Shown here one piece after another: positions 1-9,344 of a stretch of DNA of 45,502 nt. The notes beneath the pieces are model-generated. The model did no database searches. It worked only from the letters and a program-made list of their open reading frames with translations, and had not been told where the DNA came from. This DNA comes from Candidatus Hodarchaeota archaeon (GTDB taxonomy: Archaea > Asgardarchaeota > Heimdallarchaeia > Hodarchaeales > Hodarchaeaceae), in the NCBI GenBank assembly GCA_029856365.1, contig JAHQWW010000024.1, positions 1-45,502 on the forward strand. Direction: 5' to 3'. The number at the start of each line of letters is the position of its first letter. The first letter of the stretch is position 1. A program made the position numbers and the translations under genes.

Positions 1-2651
1 TCCAGTTTTATATCTTGAAAAAATCCATCTATTCCCAAGGGGACTTTAAAAAGTTGACTTAATTCCTTCGCGCTAGATGAATTCACAAGTGGAGTGGTTA
101 ATAATATTAAATCAGCTGGATAAGAATAATCTTCTCCCGTAAATATGTTATGGAATGATATAGTGATTCCAGATTCACTAATTACTACATTGGGTTTGTT
201 TTCCTCTTTATAACGTATGAAATACACCTGTGGAAGTTTTCGTACCTCACTATAATATTCTTCAGCAATTTTTTCAACTAATCGAATATCTTGATGCAGA
301 ATGTGAATATGAGCATTAGGATAGACTTCACTTAATCTTCGTGCAGTTTTTAAAATAGCTGCGCATCCAACTCTGCAACAATACGTACGGTTGCTTTTTT
401 CTTTCTCTTTCGATCCCACGCAGCTTATCAGAAATATGTTGGTAACATCTTTCGGTAATTTCTTCTTCTTAAGTGCTTGTTCAAATTCTAGTAAAGTCAG
501 TATGTTCTTATGGCGAGAATAGCCATAATATCCAACTGGTTTGAATTCCTCACCACCAGTCGCAATAATAACAGTTCCAACGTTGATTTTTTTGCTATCA
601 TCACCTGAAAGGATAATTTCAAAATTTCCGACATATCCCCCAACATTTTCAACAGTTGTACTAAGATATACATGAATTTTTGGATTATTGGATATACTAT
701 TAATCTTCTCTTTCAGAATATCTCCAGCAAATTGATCTGTAGGAAATAATGTCATCATTGTACGTAAAAGGCCTCCCAAGTTCTTCTTCTTTTCCACTAA
801 ATGAACATCAAACCCCATATTTGCAAGATCGTCAGCAGCAGTTAGTCCTGCAATTCCTCCACCGATAATTAGTGCTTCTGGAATCACTTTGAGTTGTTTT
901 CTTACAGATGGTTCTAATAAACGGGCTTTTGCCACTGCCATAGCTGTAAGATCTTTGGCTTTATCAGTAGCATTTTCCCGCTCGTGTGAATGGACCCAGG
1001 AACATTGGTCGCGGATATTTGCCATCTCAAAGAGAGATTCATTCAAACCTGCTTCTTTGCAGGTTGTTCGAAAAAGGGATTCATGCGTTCTCGGAGAACA
1101 TGACGCAACAACAATCCGGTTTAGATTATAATCTTGAATAGCCTTTTTTATCAGAGTCTGAGTAGCTTCTGAACAGGTAAAAAGGTTATTTGTGGCGAAT
1201 TTAACATTGAGTAGGCTTTTTGCATATTTGGTTACGCTTTCCACATCAAGATAGCCGCCAATATTATGCCCACAATGACAAATAAAAACTCCAATTCGTG
1301 GTTCCTCATCCCTTATATCTTGTAATATAATAGATGTTTCCTTGACTACTTCTTTATCAACTTCGAAGTTATTTTTAGCTATTATAGCTAAAGCTTTCGA
1401 TGCAGCACCGCTTGCTTGAGAAACAGAATCTGGAATATCTCTTGGACCAGAACTACACCCACAGAGGTAGATACCATCAACTGAAGCTTCTAGTGGTGAT
1501 GATATGGCTTTTTCTTTAAAAAAACCATATTTATCAAGTTCTACTCCTAGGATCTCTGCTAATTTTTTATTGCTTTCTGGGGCTTTAATAGCAGAGGATA
1601 AAACTACTAAATCTACGTTTAGCTCAGCAGCCTTTGCAGAAATAATATCTTCATAATATATGACTAAATTATTGTTATTTGTTTCATTAATTTCCGCTGG
1701 ACGACTTTTTATATAATTGATCCCAGTATCATGTTTTCCTCTCTGATAATATTCTTCAAAGCCTTTTCCATATGCTCGTAGATCCATATAGAAAATATAG
1801 GGATTAATTTCAGAATGATGTTCTTTAGCTATCATTGCTTGTTTAGTTGCCCACATACAACATACACGAGAACAATATGGTTGATTTATTGTAACATCAC
1901 GAGAACCTACGCATTGAATCCAAGCAATGGTCTTTGGTATCTTTCCGTCCGAAAGTCGGCGAACTTGCCCTTCTGTTGGTCCTGATGCAGAAAGCAATCG
2001 TTCAAATTGCATTCCTGTAATAATATTAGGATAAATGCCATATCCTAAATTCCTCTTTACTTTAGGGTCAAATTCTTCAAATCCTGTAGCTAATATGATT
2101 GCAAATACCTTGATTTTACGAATTTTTGGTTTATCATTACGATTTATTGCACCTGGAACACATACTAATTCACATAATCCACAATTAAGGCAATAATCCA
2201 TATCAATTGTGGCAACATTCGGGACTGCTTGCGCAAAATAACGATAAATAGCGCCCCTAAGACCCAAATTATGATCAAATTCATTTAAAACCTTAACTGG
2301 ACAAACTTCAAAACAATCCCCACAACCAGAACATTTTGACGTGTCAATGTAACGTGGTTTTTCTTCTATAGTGACTGTAAAGTTACCTATTGTTCCCTCC
2401 ACCTTAGTGATATTAGCATAAGTGATTATTTCAATCTGCTCATTCCGTCCAACTTCAACCATTTTGGGAGCTTCAATGCATATCGCACAATCATTTGTAG
2501 GGAGAGTTTTATCAAGTTTTGCCATCGCTCCTCCAATTGCTGGTGCATAATCAACTAGATATACTTGGATCTTCTGGTTAGCAATATCGAGTGCAGCTTG
2601 CATACCTGCTATCCCTCCGCCAATAACTAGAACTCCATTAATCGCATTCAT
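1..2651 (-). CDS. HdrA-type iron-sulfur flavoprotein, tandem module fusion (C-terminus beyond window)
   Basis: Relative of heterodisulfide reductase subunit A, the FAD/[4Fe-4S] protein that handles electron bifurcation or transfer in Hdr complexes. The 883 visible residues read without a stop. The first FAD module starts at once (GGGIAG at 11-16). It carries two ferredoxin motifs (Cys 107/110/113/117 and 154/157/160/164) and the HdrA-typical CVGSRD (247-252) and CSRVCC (260-265). Residues 452-580 look like the domain that normally opens HdrA (CHCG at 458-461, SCSPRTHE at 517-524, Cys550). A second FAD module follows (GGGIAG at 597-602, CVGSKE, CCRVGC) without a ferredoxin insert. So the usual N-terminal domain lies between two FAD modules. 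The ATG at 2651 is the first start codon; the frame is open some 30 codons further up, to the end of the TIR gene, but offers no ATG, GTG or TTG. Family is certain; the partner and donor are unknown. Confidence 0.92.
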   Translation of the reverse strand, partial: MNAINGVLVIGGGIAGMQAALDIANQKIQVYLVDYAPAIGGAMAKLDKTLPTNDCAICIEAPKMVEVGRNEQIEIITYANITKVEGTIGNFTVTIEEKPRYIDTSKCSGCGDCFEVCPVKVLNEFDHNLGLRGAIYRYFAQAVPNVATIDMDYCLNCGLCELVCVPGAINRNDKPKIRKIKVFAIILATGFEEFDPKVKRNLGYGIYPNIITGMQFERLLSASGPTEGQVRRLSDGKIPKTIAWIQCVGSRDVTINQPYCSRVCCMWATKQAMIAKEHHSEINPYIFYMDLRAYGKGFEEYYQRGKHDTGINYIKSRPAEINETNNNNLVIYYEDIISAKAAELNVDLVVLSSAIKAPESNKKLAEILGVELDKYGFFKEKAISSPLEASVDGIYLCGCSSGPRDIPDSVSQASGAASKALAIIAKNNFEVDKEVVKETSIILQDIRDEEPRIGVFICHCGHNIGGYLDVESVTKYAKSLLNVKFATNNLFTCSEATQTLIKKAIQDYNLNRIVVASCSPRTHESLFRTTCKEAGLNESLFEMANIRDQCSWVHSHERENATDKAKDLTAMAVAKARLLEPSVRKQLKVIPEALIIGGGIAGLTAADDLANMGFDVHLVEKKKNLGGLLRTMMTLFPTDQFAGDILKEKINSISNNPKIHVYLSTTVENVGGYVGNFEIILSGDDSKKINVGTVIIATGGEEFKPVGYYGYSRHKNILTLLEFEQALKKKKLPKDVTNIFLISCVGSKEKEKSNRTYCCRVGCAAILKTARRLSEVYPNAHIHILHQDIRLVEKIAEEYYSEVRKLPQVYFIRYKEENKPNVVISESGITISFHNIFTGEDYSYPADLILLTTPLVNSSSAKELSQLFKVPLGIDGFFQDIKL

Positions 2652-2743
2652 TTTCTCGACACTTTTTTTTGTAACAGAATCTAGTATCTCTGGTATTTTT
2701 AATATATTAACTTGAAAAAAGCTTAAGGATAAATTTAATTGGT

Positions 2744-3151
2744 TTAGATAACTTCTTTTCCATCTCTGACAATTTTAATGACCTGTTTTGCTACATATTG
2801 GGGATTAAATCTGTTTTTTGCAATTTTTACCCCTCTTTTATGCCGTATGATAGGAAAAATATCTGAAAAATTCTGATAGATGGGTATAATCTCTAATCCT
2901 GAATTAAAAGCTAAATTGACTTCTTCACACATATCTAAGATGTCTCGTGCTTCTTTTGAACAGAAAAAAATACACACATCAATCATGTTATTGGAGAAAT
3001 TAAGACACTTACAAAGGCTGTCTTTACTCCTATTAGTTTCACACAAAATAATTCTATCAAAATCCGAATATGTTTTGATTTCTTCAACGAAATCAGGAAC
3101 TTTCAAACTTTGCTTATCATTTTCACTATAACTAATAAATAGATTAAACAT
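2744..3151 (-). CDS. Small TIR-domain protein
   Basis: The 135 residues are essentially one TIR domain. FISYSEND (5-12) matches the first TIR strand and loop. A hydrophobic strand with IFFCS (61-65) precedes a helix with Cys75-Glu76-Glu77, and IIPIY (88-92) is the next core strand. By spacing to that strand, Glu77 fits the catalytic Glu of NAD-cleaving TIR domains. TIR domains either form signalling assemblies or hydrolyse NAD; which applies here cannot be told. No membrane segment or other domain is present. An AGGAAG stretch lies 9 bases before the ATG. It follows the glutamate-dehydrogenase-like gene by 12 bases and precedes the HdrA-type gene by 92, all on one strand, so co-transcription with redox genes is likely. 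TIR assignment is by pattern and moderately sure. Confidence 0.75.
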   Translation of the reverse strand: MFNLFISYSENDKQSLKVPDFVEEIKTYSDFDRIILCETNRSKDSLCKCLNFSNNMIDVCIFFCSKEARDILDMCEEVNLAFNSGLEIIPIYQNFSDIFPIIRHKRGVKIAKNRFNPQYVAKQVIKIVRDGKEVI

Positions 3152-3163
3152 TTTTTTTTCTTC

Positions 3164-4357
3164 CTATGATTCATCCTCTAAAGCGTCTAAGACTCTCTGT
3201 TGAGCAATTTCTTTAGCTATTATTCGTGGAATAAGGCCAGAATCAATTGTTTTTTCACTAATTAATTTAACATTCTTCTTGATTTTTGACTCAATTAATA
3301 CAAAAGCTTCTGTTGCATCCATCTTTTTATATTCGGCAAAAGAGCCAATAATCCCTCCAGCATTGACTAGAATATCAGGGAGAATAATAATACCTTTTTC
3401 AAACAATTTTCTTTCAGCAACAGTGGTTGAACTATTATTAGCTCCTTCAACAATAAGTTTTGTTTTAAGTTGAGAAATTGTATCCTCATTTATTGCACAA
3501 TCATATGCACAGGGAATAAATACATCACATTCTATTTCATAGATCTCGTCTCTAGGTAAGATCATACCTTCTCTAGAACGTTTTAAAGAACGTTCTTTAC
3601 TCATGGCATATGCAAATTCTCTAATCTTTGTAATATCTATACCATCTGAATTATAGAGGGTTCCCCAGTTATCATTTACAGCGATTATAATTGCTCCTTT
3701 GCTATTCAAATATTTAGCAGTTCCATAACCTACCTTACCAAAACCTTGGATCACTATGCGTGTTTCGGATAAACAATTAGGACATCGAATTGAATCCTGT
3801 AAAACTTGAAGGCTTGTTTCAAGAGCTACTCCAATTCCGAATCCAGCCATATCATTCTTATAAGCTATTCCTCCAAGGTCAGTTGGTTTTCCAGTGGCTC
3901 CCAGCAGGTCACCAACCGTTTCAACAAAAGCTGCAATCTCTTTTTCACCAACATTTATGTCTGGACCAGCTATATATTTATTAGGAATAAAAGGTGCTAT
4001 TTTATCAGCAAAAGCTTTAATATACTTAATTGTATCAATTTCAAACGGATTTGCACGAATACCAGCTTGAGCTCCCCCAAAAGGGATTTCTGCCAGAGCG
4101 CACTTCCATGTCATTAATCTAGCAAGTTTAAAAATCCCTAAAGGAGTAATATTAGGAGAAATTCTAATTCCTCCCTTCCCTGGCCCTAATGTAGTATTAT
4201 CTATTATTAAGTACCCTTGCATCTGTATATCAGGGTCATAGACTTGAACTACCCTTTCAGGCCCCCACTTATCTAGAAAAGCTGAAATATTAACATGATT
4301 TAAGGCCTCAAGAATATTTTCAGTGCTTAGTACTGTTTTTTCATCCTGAGAAGACAT
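3164..4357 (-). CDS. Glu/Leu/Phe/Val dehydrogenase family protein with catalytic Lys replaced by Gln
   Basis: Family members interconvert glutamate and 2-oxoglutarate with NAD(P)H and ammonium. The N-terminal substrate domain has GPGKGGIR (Lys61 in the 397-residue form), MTWK (Lys85) and GPDINVG (Asp133). The Rossmann domain has GFGKVG and, near the end, NAGGIIGS. The motif that normally reads PxGGxKGG reads PFGGAQAG: the residue matching the catalytic Lys125 of the Clostridium symbiosum enzyme is Gln97 (codon CAA). The other substrate lysines are kept, so the protein may bind ligand without normal catalysis, as the regulatory GdhA subunit of Thermus thermophilus does, or use another chemistry. 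I start at the ATG at 4357, which has AGGG six bases upstream and a TATA-like stretch near 4416-4425; a TTG at 4396 would add 13 residues. First gene of the row with TIR and HdrA genes and divergent from the regulator at 4666. Confidence 0.93.
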   Translation of the reverse strand: MSSQDEKTVLSTENILEALNHVNISAFLDKWGPERVVQVYDPDIQMQGYLIIDNTTLGPGKGGIRISPNITPLGIFKLARLMTWKCALAEIPFGGAQAGIRANPFEIDTIKYIKAFADKIAPFIPNKYIAGPDINVGEKEIAAFVETVGDLLGATGKPTDLGGIAYKNDMAGFGIGVALETSLQVLQDSIRCPNCLSETRIVIQGFGKVGYGTAKYLNSKGAIIIAVNDNWGTLYNSDGIDITKIREFAYAMSKERSLKRSREGMILPRDEIYEIECDVFIPCAYDCAINEDTISQLKTKLIVEGANNSSTTVAERKLFEKGIIILPDILVNAGGIIGSFAEYKKMDATEAFVLIESKIKKNVKLISEKTIDSGLIPRIIAKEIAQQRVLDALEDES

Positions 4358-4665
4358 TCTTGCCCTATCCGTGAACTTTAAGCCATCTAGATTCAAGAAT
4401 AATTAAAAAACAGAAATATAAAACATTTATGTACAAAATTAAAAATAAAGATCTAATAATTGATAATAAAGCAAAGGATAATATATCAAAAATGACATTT
4501 TTTTGGCTGCTTTTTTATTTATATATTATAAAATATTGACTTAAGAAACACTTTTATTCGTAATTTTGACATATTTGATAAAAAAAAAAGAATTTTTATT
4601 CCAAAATGATTACATTTATATTTATCAATATTTACACTATAAGTTGATCAACAAATAAAATTTGG
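4358..4665. promoter_or_regulatory. Divergent promoter region between GDH-like gene and tandem winged-helix regulator
   Basis: Very AT-rich gap with no convincing gene. On the minus strand a TATA-like element (TTTTATATTT, about 4416-4425) sits about 60 bases before the GDH-like ATG, giving a leader of some 35 bases that includes its ribosome site. On the plus strand TTATATTTATC near 4615-4626 lies about 45 bases before the regulator start. The layout suggests that the regulator may act on both promoters; no clear long palindrome was found. Confidence 0.45.
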
Positions 4666-5748
4666 ATGGTCTCGTATTTCATGAAAAAGATTCTTGAAGA
4701 TCAATTAAACCTAAAAATCTTAGAATTAGTATGTAAAGGTGAGGGGGTCACTGTCAATAATACTGAGCTATCAAAAATCTTAGGTAAACATAGAAATACA
4801 ATAAAAAACAATATTGATAAGTTATTCGAACACGAAATTATAGAAAAGCCTTTCTATCCTTTTTCTCATCTTTTTAAGGAATGTCCTCTTCTTGTCATTG
4901 AAAAAGCAAATTTTCAAAGAAACTTGAAAACAAATGTTTTTATTGAAAAGGATCCAGTTATATGGGCAGCTTTTTTTGTGAAGGAAAATGAATACAACAC
5001 ATTTCTAATTGAATTTCATAAGGATTTATATTCTTATCAAAACTGGAAAGAAAGTATAATCAAAGAGGCAAAGATTACTCTCAAGGAGGAAATTTATCCA
5101 TCTGAGGCAATTTATTTAACCATGAGAAATTTAATTAAGTATGACCCCACAATCGCAGTGCAAATATTAGAAGCTAATTATAAGAATCATCATCATCCAG
5201 AGCTAAATGGCTTAAGGATTAATGATTTTAGACTTCAACTTATTAAACTTCTTTTATCTGGGAAAGGCATTAGAACTAATGAGTATCACATAAGTGATAT
5301 GCTTAATGTTCATCGTCGCACTGTTAAACGTCGGATTGAAATATTGTTGGAGCATAGAATAATTGATAATCCAGTTTGTTGCTTCCCGCGAGTTTGGGTG
5401 CCACCAAAATATTTTTTGGTCTTTTCTTTATTTGAAATCAAAAATAAGAATGAGTTGGTATTGAGAACATTAAGGAATGATCCCCATGTTCCAATTCTTT
5501 TTAGAGCTGTTGTAGATAAATTTAATCTTGCTCTCTTTAGCAATTTTTACAAAATGGAAGATTTTCTGGAATGGGCAGAAGAATATGATCAAAGATTTCC
5601 TGGATGCATTGGAGCAGTGAGAAATACATTTCTTTCTCCCTCCATGACTTTCTCTATTGCCCATAATTATGTTACTCTCACCTTTATTCAAAATATTGCT
5701 AATCGTTTACGAGGTAAAGTATTTGTTGAAATGATGAAAGAAAGCTAA
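4666..5748 (+). CDS. Transcription regulator with two tandem winged-helix/Lrp-like units
   Basis: The protein is an internal duplication. Residues 14-62 and 188-240 are alternative versions of one winged-helix unit: LGKHRNTIKNNIDKLFEH (39-56) matches LNVHRRTVKRRIEILLEH (213-230), each followed by an IIEKP or IIDNP wing. Each is followed by a hydrophobic alpha/beta stretch (about 73-130 and 248-305) that may be a degenerate ligand domain of the Lrp/AsnC RAM kind. A single chain would thus present two recognition helices, as an Lrp dimer does. Alternative start: ATG at 4681. It is divergent from the GDH-like gene, and Lrp-family proteins often control amino-acid metabolism next door, so that row is the likely target (inference). 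Sure that it is a DNA-binding protein; family name less sure. Confidence 0.75.
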   Translation: MVSYFMKKILEDQLNLKILELVCKGEGVTVNNTELSKILGKHRNTIKNNIDKLFEHEIIEKPFYPFSHLFKECPLLVIEKANFQRNLKTNVFIEKDPVIWAAFFVKENEYNTFLIEFHKDLYSYQNWKESIIKEAKITLKEEIYPSEAIYLTMRNLIKYDPTIAVQILEANYKNHHHPELNGLRINDFRLQLIKLLLSGKGIRTNEYHISDMLNVHRRTVKRRIEILLEHRIIDNPVCCFPRVWVPPKYFLVFSLFEIKNKNELVLRTLRNDPHVPILFRAVVDKFNLALFSNFYKMEDFLEWAEEYDQRFPGCIGAVRNTFLSPSMTFSIAHNYVTLTFIQNIANRLRGKVFVEMMKES

Positions 5749-5847
5749 TTATTTTGTAATTTTTTAATTCATAAAGAACCAATTATCTAGCTTTGATGAA
5801 TTTTCGTCTTTGAATATTTAATATTAATAGCCAGTAATTAACACCAG

Positions 5848-8800
5848 TCATTTTTGAATACTAATTGTTATTCCTCTAATATTTTCATGAGGATCTTGAA
5901 TTTTCCAGTCTTTTGTAAAACCTTCTTGCACTGATTTAAATTCTAATTTTCTCCCTAAAACCTCTTCTTTAATTAATGATGAATAATTATTGATGATTTC
6001 AATGATTTCTGGATCAGTATTCGAAACATTTACTGTTATCTCAGCATTATATTCAAGTCCCATATCTTTTCGCATTGATTGGATTCGTCGAATCAAGTCT
6101 CGTACGAACCCTTCATGAATCAAATCCTCAGTTAATTCTAAGTTTAAGAAAAGATCACCATGACTAAAAGAAGTCCCACTAAATCCCTCTCGCTCTGTAA
6201 TTCTGATTTCAAGATCATCCTTATGAATTTCAAAAGGATTTTCATCAATGGTTATCTGATAGTTTCCATCTTGTGCTATTTTTTCAGCAATTTCTTTTGT
6301 TATTTGGCCCTTTTGGTTTCTCATCCAGTTTGCGATAGCATTGGCGTTCTTTTTGAATTTTGGTCCGAGCTGTTTATAATTAGGGGAGAAAATAATTTCT
6401 TGAAATTCCAAGGGGTCATCTGTGAATTTCATGTCCTTAACATTGAGCTCTTGAAGAATTAGATCTTTTAGTGTATTAAGAGCTTCATTTCCTTCCGCAT
6501 TAGTAACAAAAATAACTTGTGGTAAAGGCCAACGAGCCTTCAAACCTTTTTGGGCACGAATAGCACGACCATTCGTAATTGCATCCCGTGTAATTTTGAC
6601 CAAACTCTCAGTTTTAGGATCAATCAAGGTCTCATTTGGTTCTGGTAAACTTTCTAGATGAACACTCTCTAATCCAAGTCCTTGACTAGTAACAAGGACT
6701 TGATACATTTTTTCACTAAAAAAAGGCAGAATTGGAGCAAGAGTCTTCGTTAATGAGTAGAGGATTTCATAGAGGGTAGAGTAAGCAGATTTCTTGGATA
6801 AGCTTAGTTCTTTCTCCCAAAATCGACGACGAGATTGTCGAATCCACAAATTTGAGAGATCACTATTCAGAAATGTCTGTAGTGTTTTGGTCACTAGATG
6901 AATTGATAAATCATCAAAACCCTTGTGAACGTCTTTAAGTACACTATTGTATCGTGAAAGAATCCACTGATCTAAAATAGGGCGATCCGTTGGAGAAATG
7001 TGATATTTTTTATCTTCTGGTGAATATTGATCAAGGTTAGCATAAGTTACAAAGAATAATAATACATTCCATAAGGGGAGGATGAATTCTTTCATACTCT
7101 CTTCTATGAGATTAAGTCCAAATCGAACATCATTCCATGTGGGAGTGCTGAACAGCATCCAGCGAGCGGGGTCAGCTCCAAATTTCTCAAAAACATCCTT
7201 CGGTGCAATAACATTGCCTTTTGACTTTGACATCTTCTTTCCCTCTTCATCTTGGGTATGACCCATCGTTAGACACGTTTTAAACGAAATATTATCGAAA
7301 ACAACGGTTGAAATAGCATGAAGCGAATAGAACCATCCCCGTGTTTGGTCAATAGCTTCAGTAATGAAATCAACTGGAAAATGAAGTTGAAATTCTTCCT
7401 TATTTTCAAATGGGTAATGCCATTGAGCAAAAGGAGCAGCTCCTGAATCATACCAACAATCAATGACATATTCTTCACGAGTAGATTTTGCGCTGCATGA
7501 GGGACATTTGACTACAATCTGATCAACATAGGGTTTATGGAGAGAAAAATCGTCAGGTAATCCTCCCTGAGTTAAATTATCAAGTTCTTCTCGACTGCCA
7601 ATAGCAAATTCATGTCCATTCTCACAGGTCCAAATAGGAAGAGGAGTACCCCAGTAACGAGAACGAGAGAGTGCCCAATCTTTAAGTTCATCAAGAAAAT
7701 TCCCAAATCGCCCATTTTTCAGATGTTTGGGCATCCAATGTATTTGTTGGTTCAATTCTTGGATGCGGTCCCGTAATTGGCTCATTCCGATGAACCATGA
7801 CTCCATAGCATAATAAAGTAACGGAGAATCACATCTCCAGCAAAAAGGATAGGTATGTGTGATTGTTTTCTCACGTAAGAGCTTATTTTCCTGGCGTAAC
7901 TTTTCCATGATATAGGGATCTGCTTCTTTAACATGCATACCTCCAAAGTCAGGTATGTCCTTTACAAAAGTACCATCTTCTAAGACTGGATGGAACATCT
8001 CTACTCCAATCTCTTGACAGAGTTCATAATCTTCAACACCAAAAGCAGGGGCACAATGAACGATACCTGTACCCTCATCCATTAAAACAAAGTCTGCATC
8101 AGTTACAAAGTGGGCTTTTCCTGATTTTTTCTCAGCCGTGTATGGGAATAGGGCTTCATATTCCATTCCAATTAGCTCTTCTCCCTTAAATTCTCGGATA
8201 ATTGGTTTTTCCTCTGGAAATATTGGAGATAACAATTTTTTAGCAAAGATTAGGAACTCATTATTATGTTCCACTTCAATGTAGGTTTCATTCTTGGCTA
8301 TTGCTAAAACTAAGTTCGATAACAGGGTCCAAGGAGTTGTTGTCCAAGCCAAAAAATAGCGATTTTCTTCTCCCTTGACTTTAAATTTGATATATATACT
8401 TGGATCTTGAGTTTCTTGATATCCTTGAGCGACTTCATGAGACGAGATCGGAGTACCACATCTGGTACAGTAAGGAATAACTTTATACCCTTTGAATAAG
8501 AGTTTTTTCTCATATATCTGTTTTAATGACCACCATACTGATTCAATGTACTCCTCTGACATGGTAATGTAAGATCTTGGCATATCAAGATGAAATCCAA
8601 TTCTAGTAGACATTTCCTCCCATTCATTAACATATCTTAATACAGATTCACGACATCTGGCATTGAATTTCTCAATACCATAAGCTTCAATATCCTCTTT
8701 TCCTTCCAATCCTAACTCTTTCTCTACTTCGATTTCGACAGGTAATCCGTGACAATCCCAGCCTCCAATTCGAGGAGTAATGTGATGGCCTGTCATAGAT

Positions 8801-9018
8801 TTATAACGTAAGAAAACATCTTTGATAGCGCGGGTCAGGGCATGCCCCATGTGCGGATGCCCATTGGCTGTTGGTGGGCCTTCAACAAAAACATAAGGAG
8901 TTCTTCCTCGTGATGCTTCTTGTACCTTTTTTTCGATATTATTTTTTTTCCAATAGTCAAAAATAGCCTCTTCTTGGTTTGGAAGATCAGGTATAGCAGA
9001 TAAAGTAGGAAATTTCAC
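5848..9018 (-). CDS. ileS: Isoleucyl-tRNA synthetase
   Basis: Class I synthetase that charges tRNA-Ile in the cytosol. From the GTG at 9018 the protein has about 1056 residues, normal for archaeal IleRS. HMGH at 56-59 is the HIGH motif and KMSKS lies near residue 595. A CP1 editing domain with WTTTPWTL lies between, and CWRCDSPLLYYAMESWF is the typical end of the insertion. The C-terminal anticodon and extension domains appear complete. The frame stays open up to an ATG at 9138, with another ATG at 9063. I prefer the GTG because GAGG precedes it by 8 bases, the homologous sequence (KFPTLSAIP) begins there, and the extra 40 residues are aromatic-rich and unlike the family. It converges with the regulator that ends at 5748. 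Confidence 0.95.
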   Translation of the reverse strand: MKFPTLSAIPDLPNQEEAIFDYWKKNNIEKKVQEASRGRTPYVFVEGPPTANGHPHMGHALTRAIKDVFLRYKSMTGHHITPRIGGWDCHGLPVEIEVEKELGLEGKEDIEAYGIEKFNARCRESVLRYVNEWEEMSTRIGFHLDMPRSYITMSEEYIESVWWSLKQIYEKKLLFKGYKVIPYCTRCGTPISSHEVAQGYQETQDPSIYIKFKVKGEENRYFLAWTTTPWTLLSNLVLAIAKNETYIEVEHNNEFLIFAKKLLSPIFPEEKPIIREFKGEELIGMEYEALFPYTAEKKSGKAHFVTDADFVLMDEGTGIVHCAPAFGVEDYELCQEIGVEMFHPVLEDGTFVKDIPDFGGMHVKEADPYIMEKLRQENKLLREKTITHTYPFCWRCDSPLLYYAMESWFIGMSQLRDRIQELNQQIHWMPKHLKNGRFGNFLDELKDWALSRSRYWGTPLPIWTCENGHEFAIGSREELDNLTQGGLPDDFSLHKPYVDQIVVKCPSCSAKSTREEYVIDCWYDSGAAPFAQWHYPFENKEEFQLHFPVDFITEAIDQTRGWFYSLHAISTVVFDNISFKTCLTMGHTQDEEGKKMSKSKGNVIAPKDVFEKFGADPARWMLFSTPTWNDVRFGLNLIEESMKEFILPLWNVLLFFVTYANLDQYSPEDKKYHISPTDRPILDQWILSRYNSVLKDVHKGFDDLSIHLVTKTLQTFLNSDLSNLWIRQSRRRFWEKELSLSKKSAYSTLYEILYSLTKTLAPILPFFSEKMYQVLVTSQGLGLESVHLESLPEPNETLIDPKTESLVKITRDAITNGRAIRAQKGLKARWPLPQVIFVTNAEGNEALNTLKDLILQELNVKDMKFTDDPLEFQEIIFSPNYKQLGPKFKKNANAIANWMRNQKGQITKEIAEKIAQDGNYQITIDENPFEIHKDDLEIRITEREGFSGTSFSHGDLFLNLELTEDLIHEGFVRDLIRRIQSMRKDMGLEYNAEITVNVSNTDPEIIEIINNYSSLIKEEVLGRKLEFKSVQEGFTKDWKIQDPHENIRGITISIQK

Positions 9019-9344
9019 ACTTAATGCCTCGATATGGCGAAAGTAGGAATAATACTTGTACATTTGCTCCCTAAAGAAATGGTAAAAAAACTTTAGGGTC
9101 AGTACTTGTTTAATAAGAATTATTTTATTCTTTATCATTTGAACTTTTCTTAGAGAAATTAATCAATACCCTCAGTACCCTAAGCTCGATTAGCAAATAT
9201 TTTTCAAGTATCAAAGACCTTCCGTCTTTGAGTCAAATCAACTCTGCCAGAAAATCTGACCAATAGATTTTGTCTCCTTCAGAATGAAAACGGAGATTTT
9301 ATATACCTTGTTTCGTGTTTGAGTTCTCCATTGAGCTGATTGTT
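9019..9344. promoter_or_regulatory. Divergent promoter region ileS / roadblock-like gene, with inverted repeat
   Basis: Holds the likely upstream signals of both genes. A TATA-like stretch TTTTATATACC (9297-9307) lies about 40 bases before the ATG at 9345. Between the two promoters is a perfect 7-base inverted repeat (9251-9271). No other gene is seen; the ileS-strand reading frame extends to 9138 but is probably leader. Confidence 0.4.
9251..9271. promoter_or_regulatory. Perfect inverted repeat, possible operator
   Basis: AAAATCT (9251-9257) and AGATTTT (9265-9271) are exact reverse complements separated by GACCAAT. The site lies about 25 bases before the TATA-like stretch of the gene at 9345 and within the divergent promoter gap. 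It could be an operator, or chance in AT-rich DNA. Confidence 0.3.

Noticed and set aside
889..1131. 80-codon plus-strand frame inside the HdrA gene
   Set aside because: Antisense of a well-supported conserved coding region.
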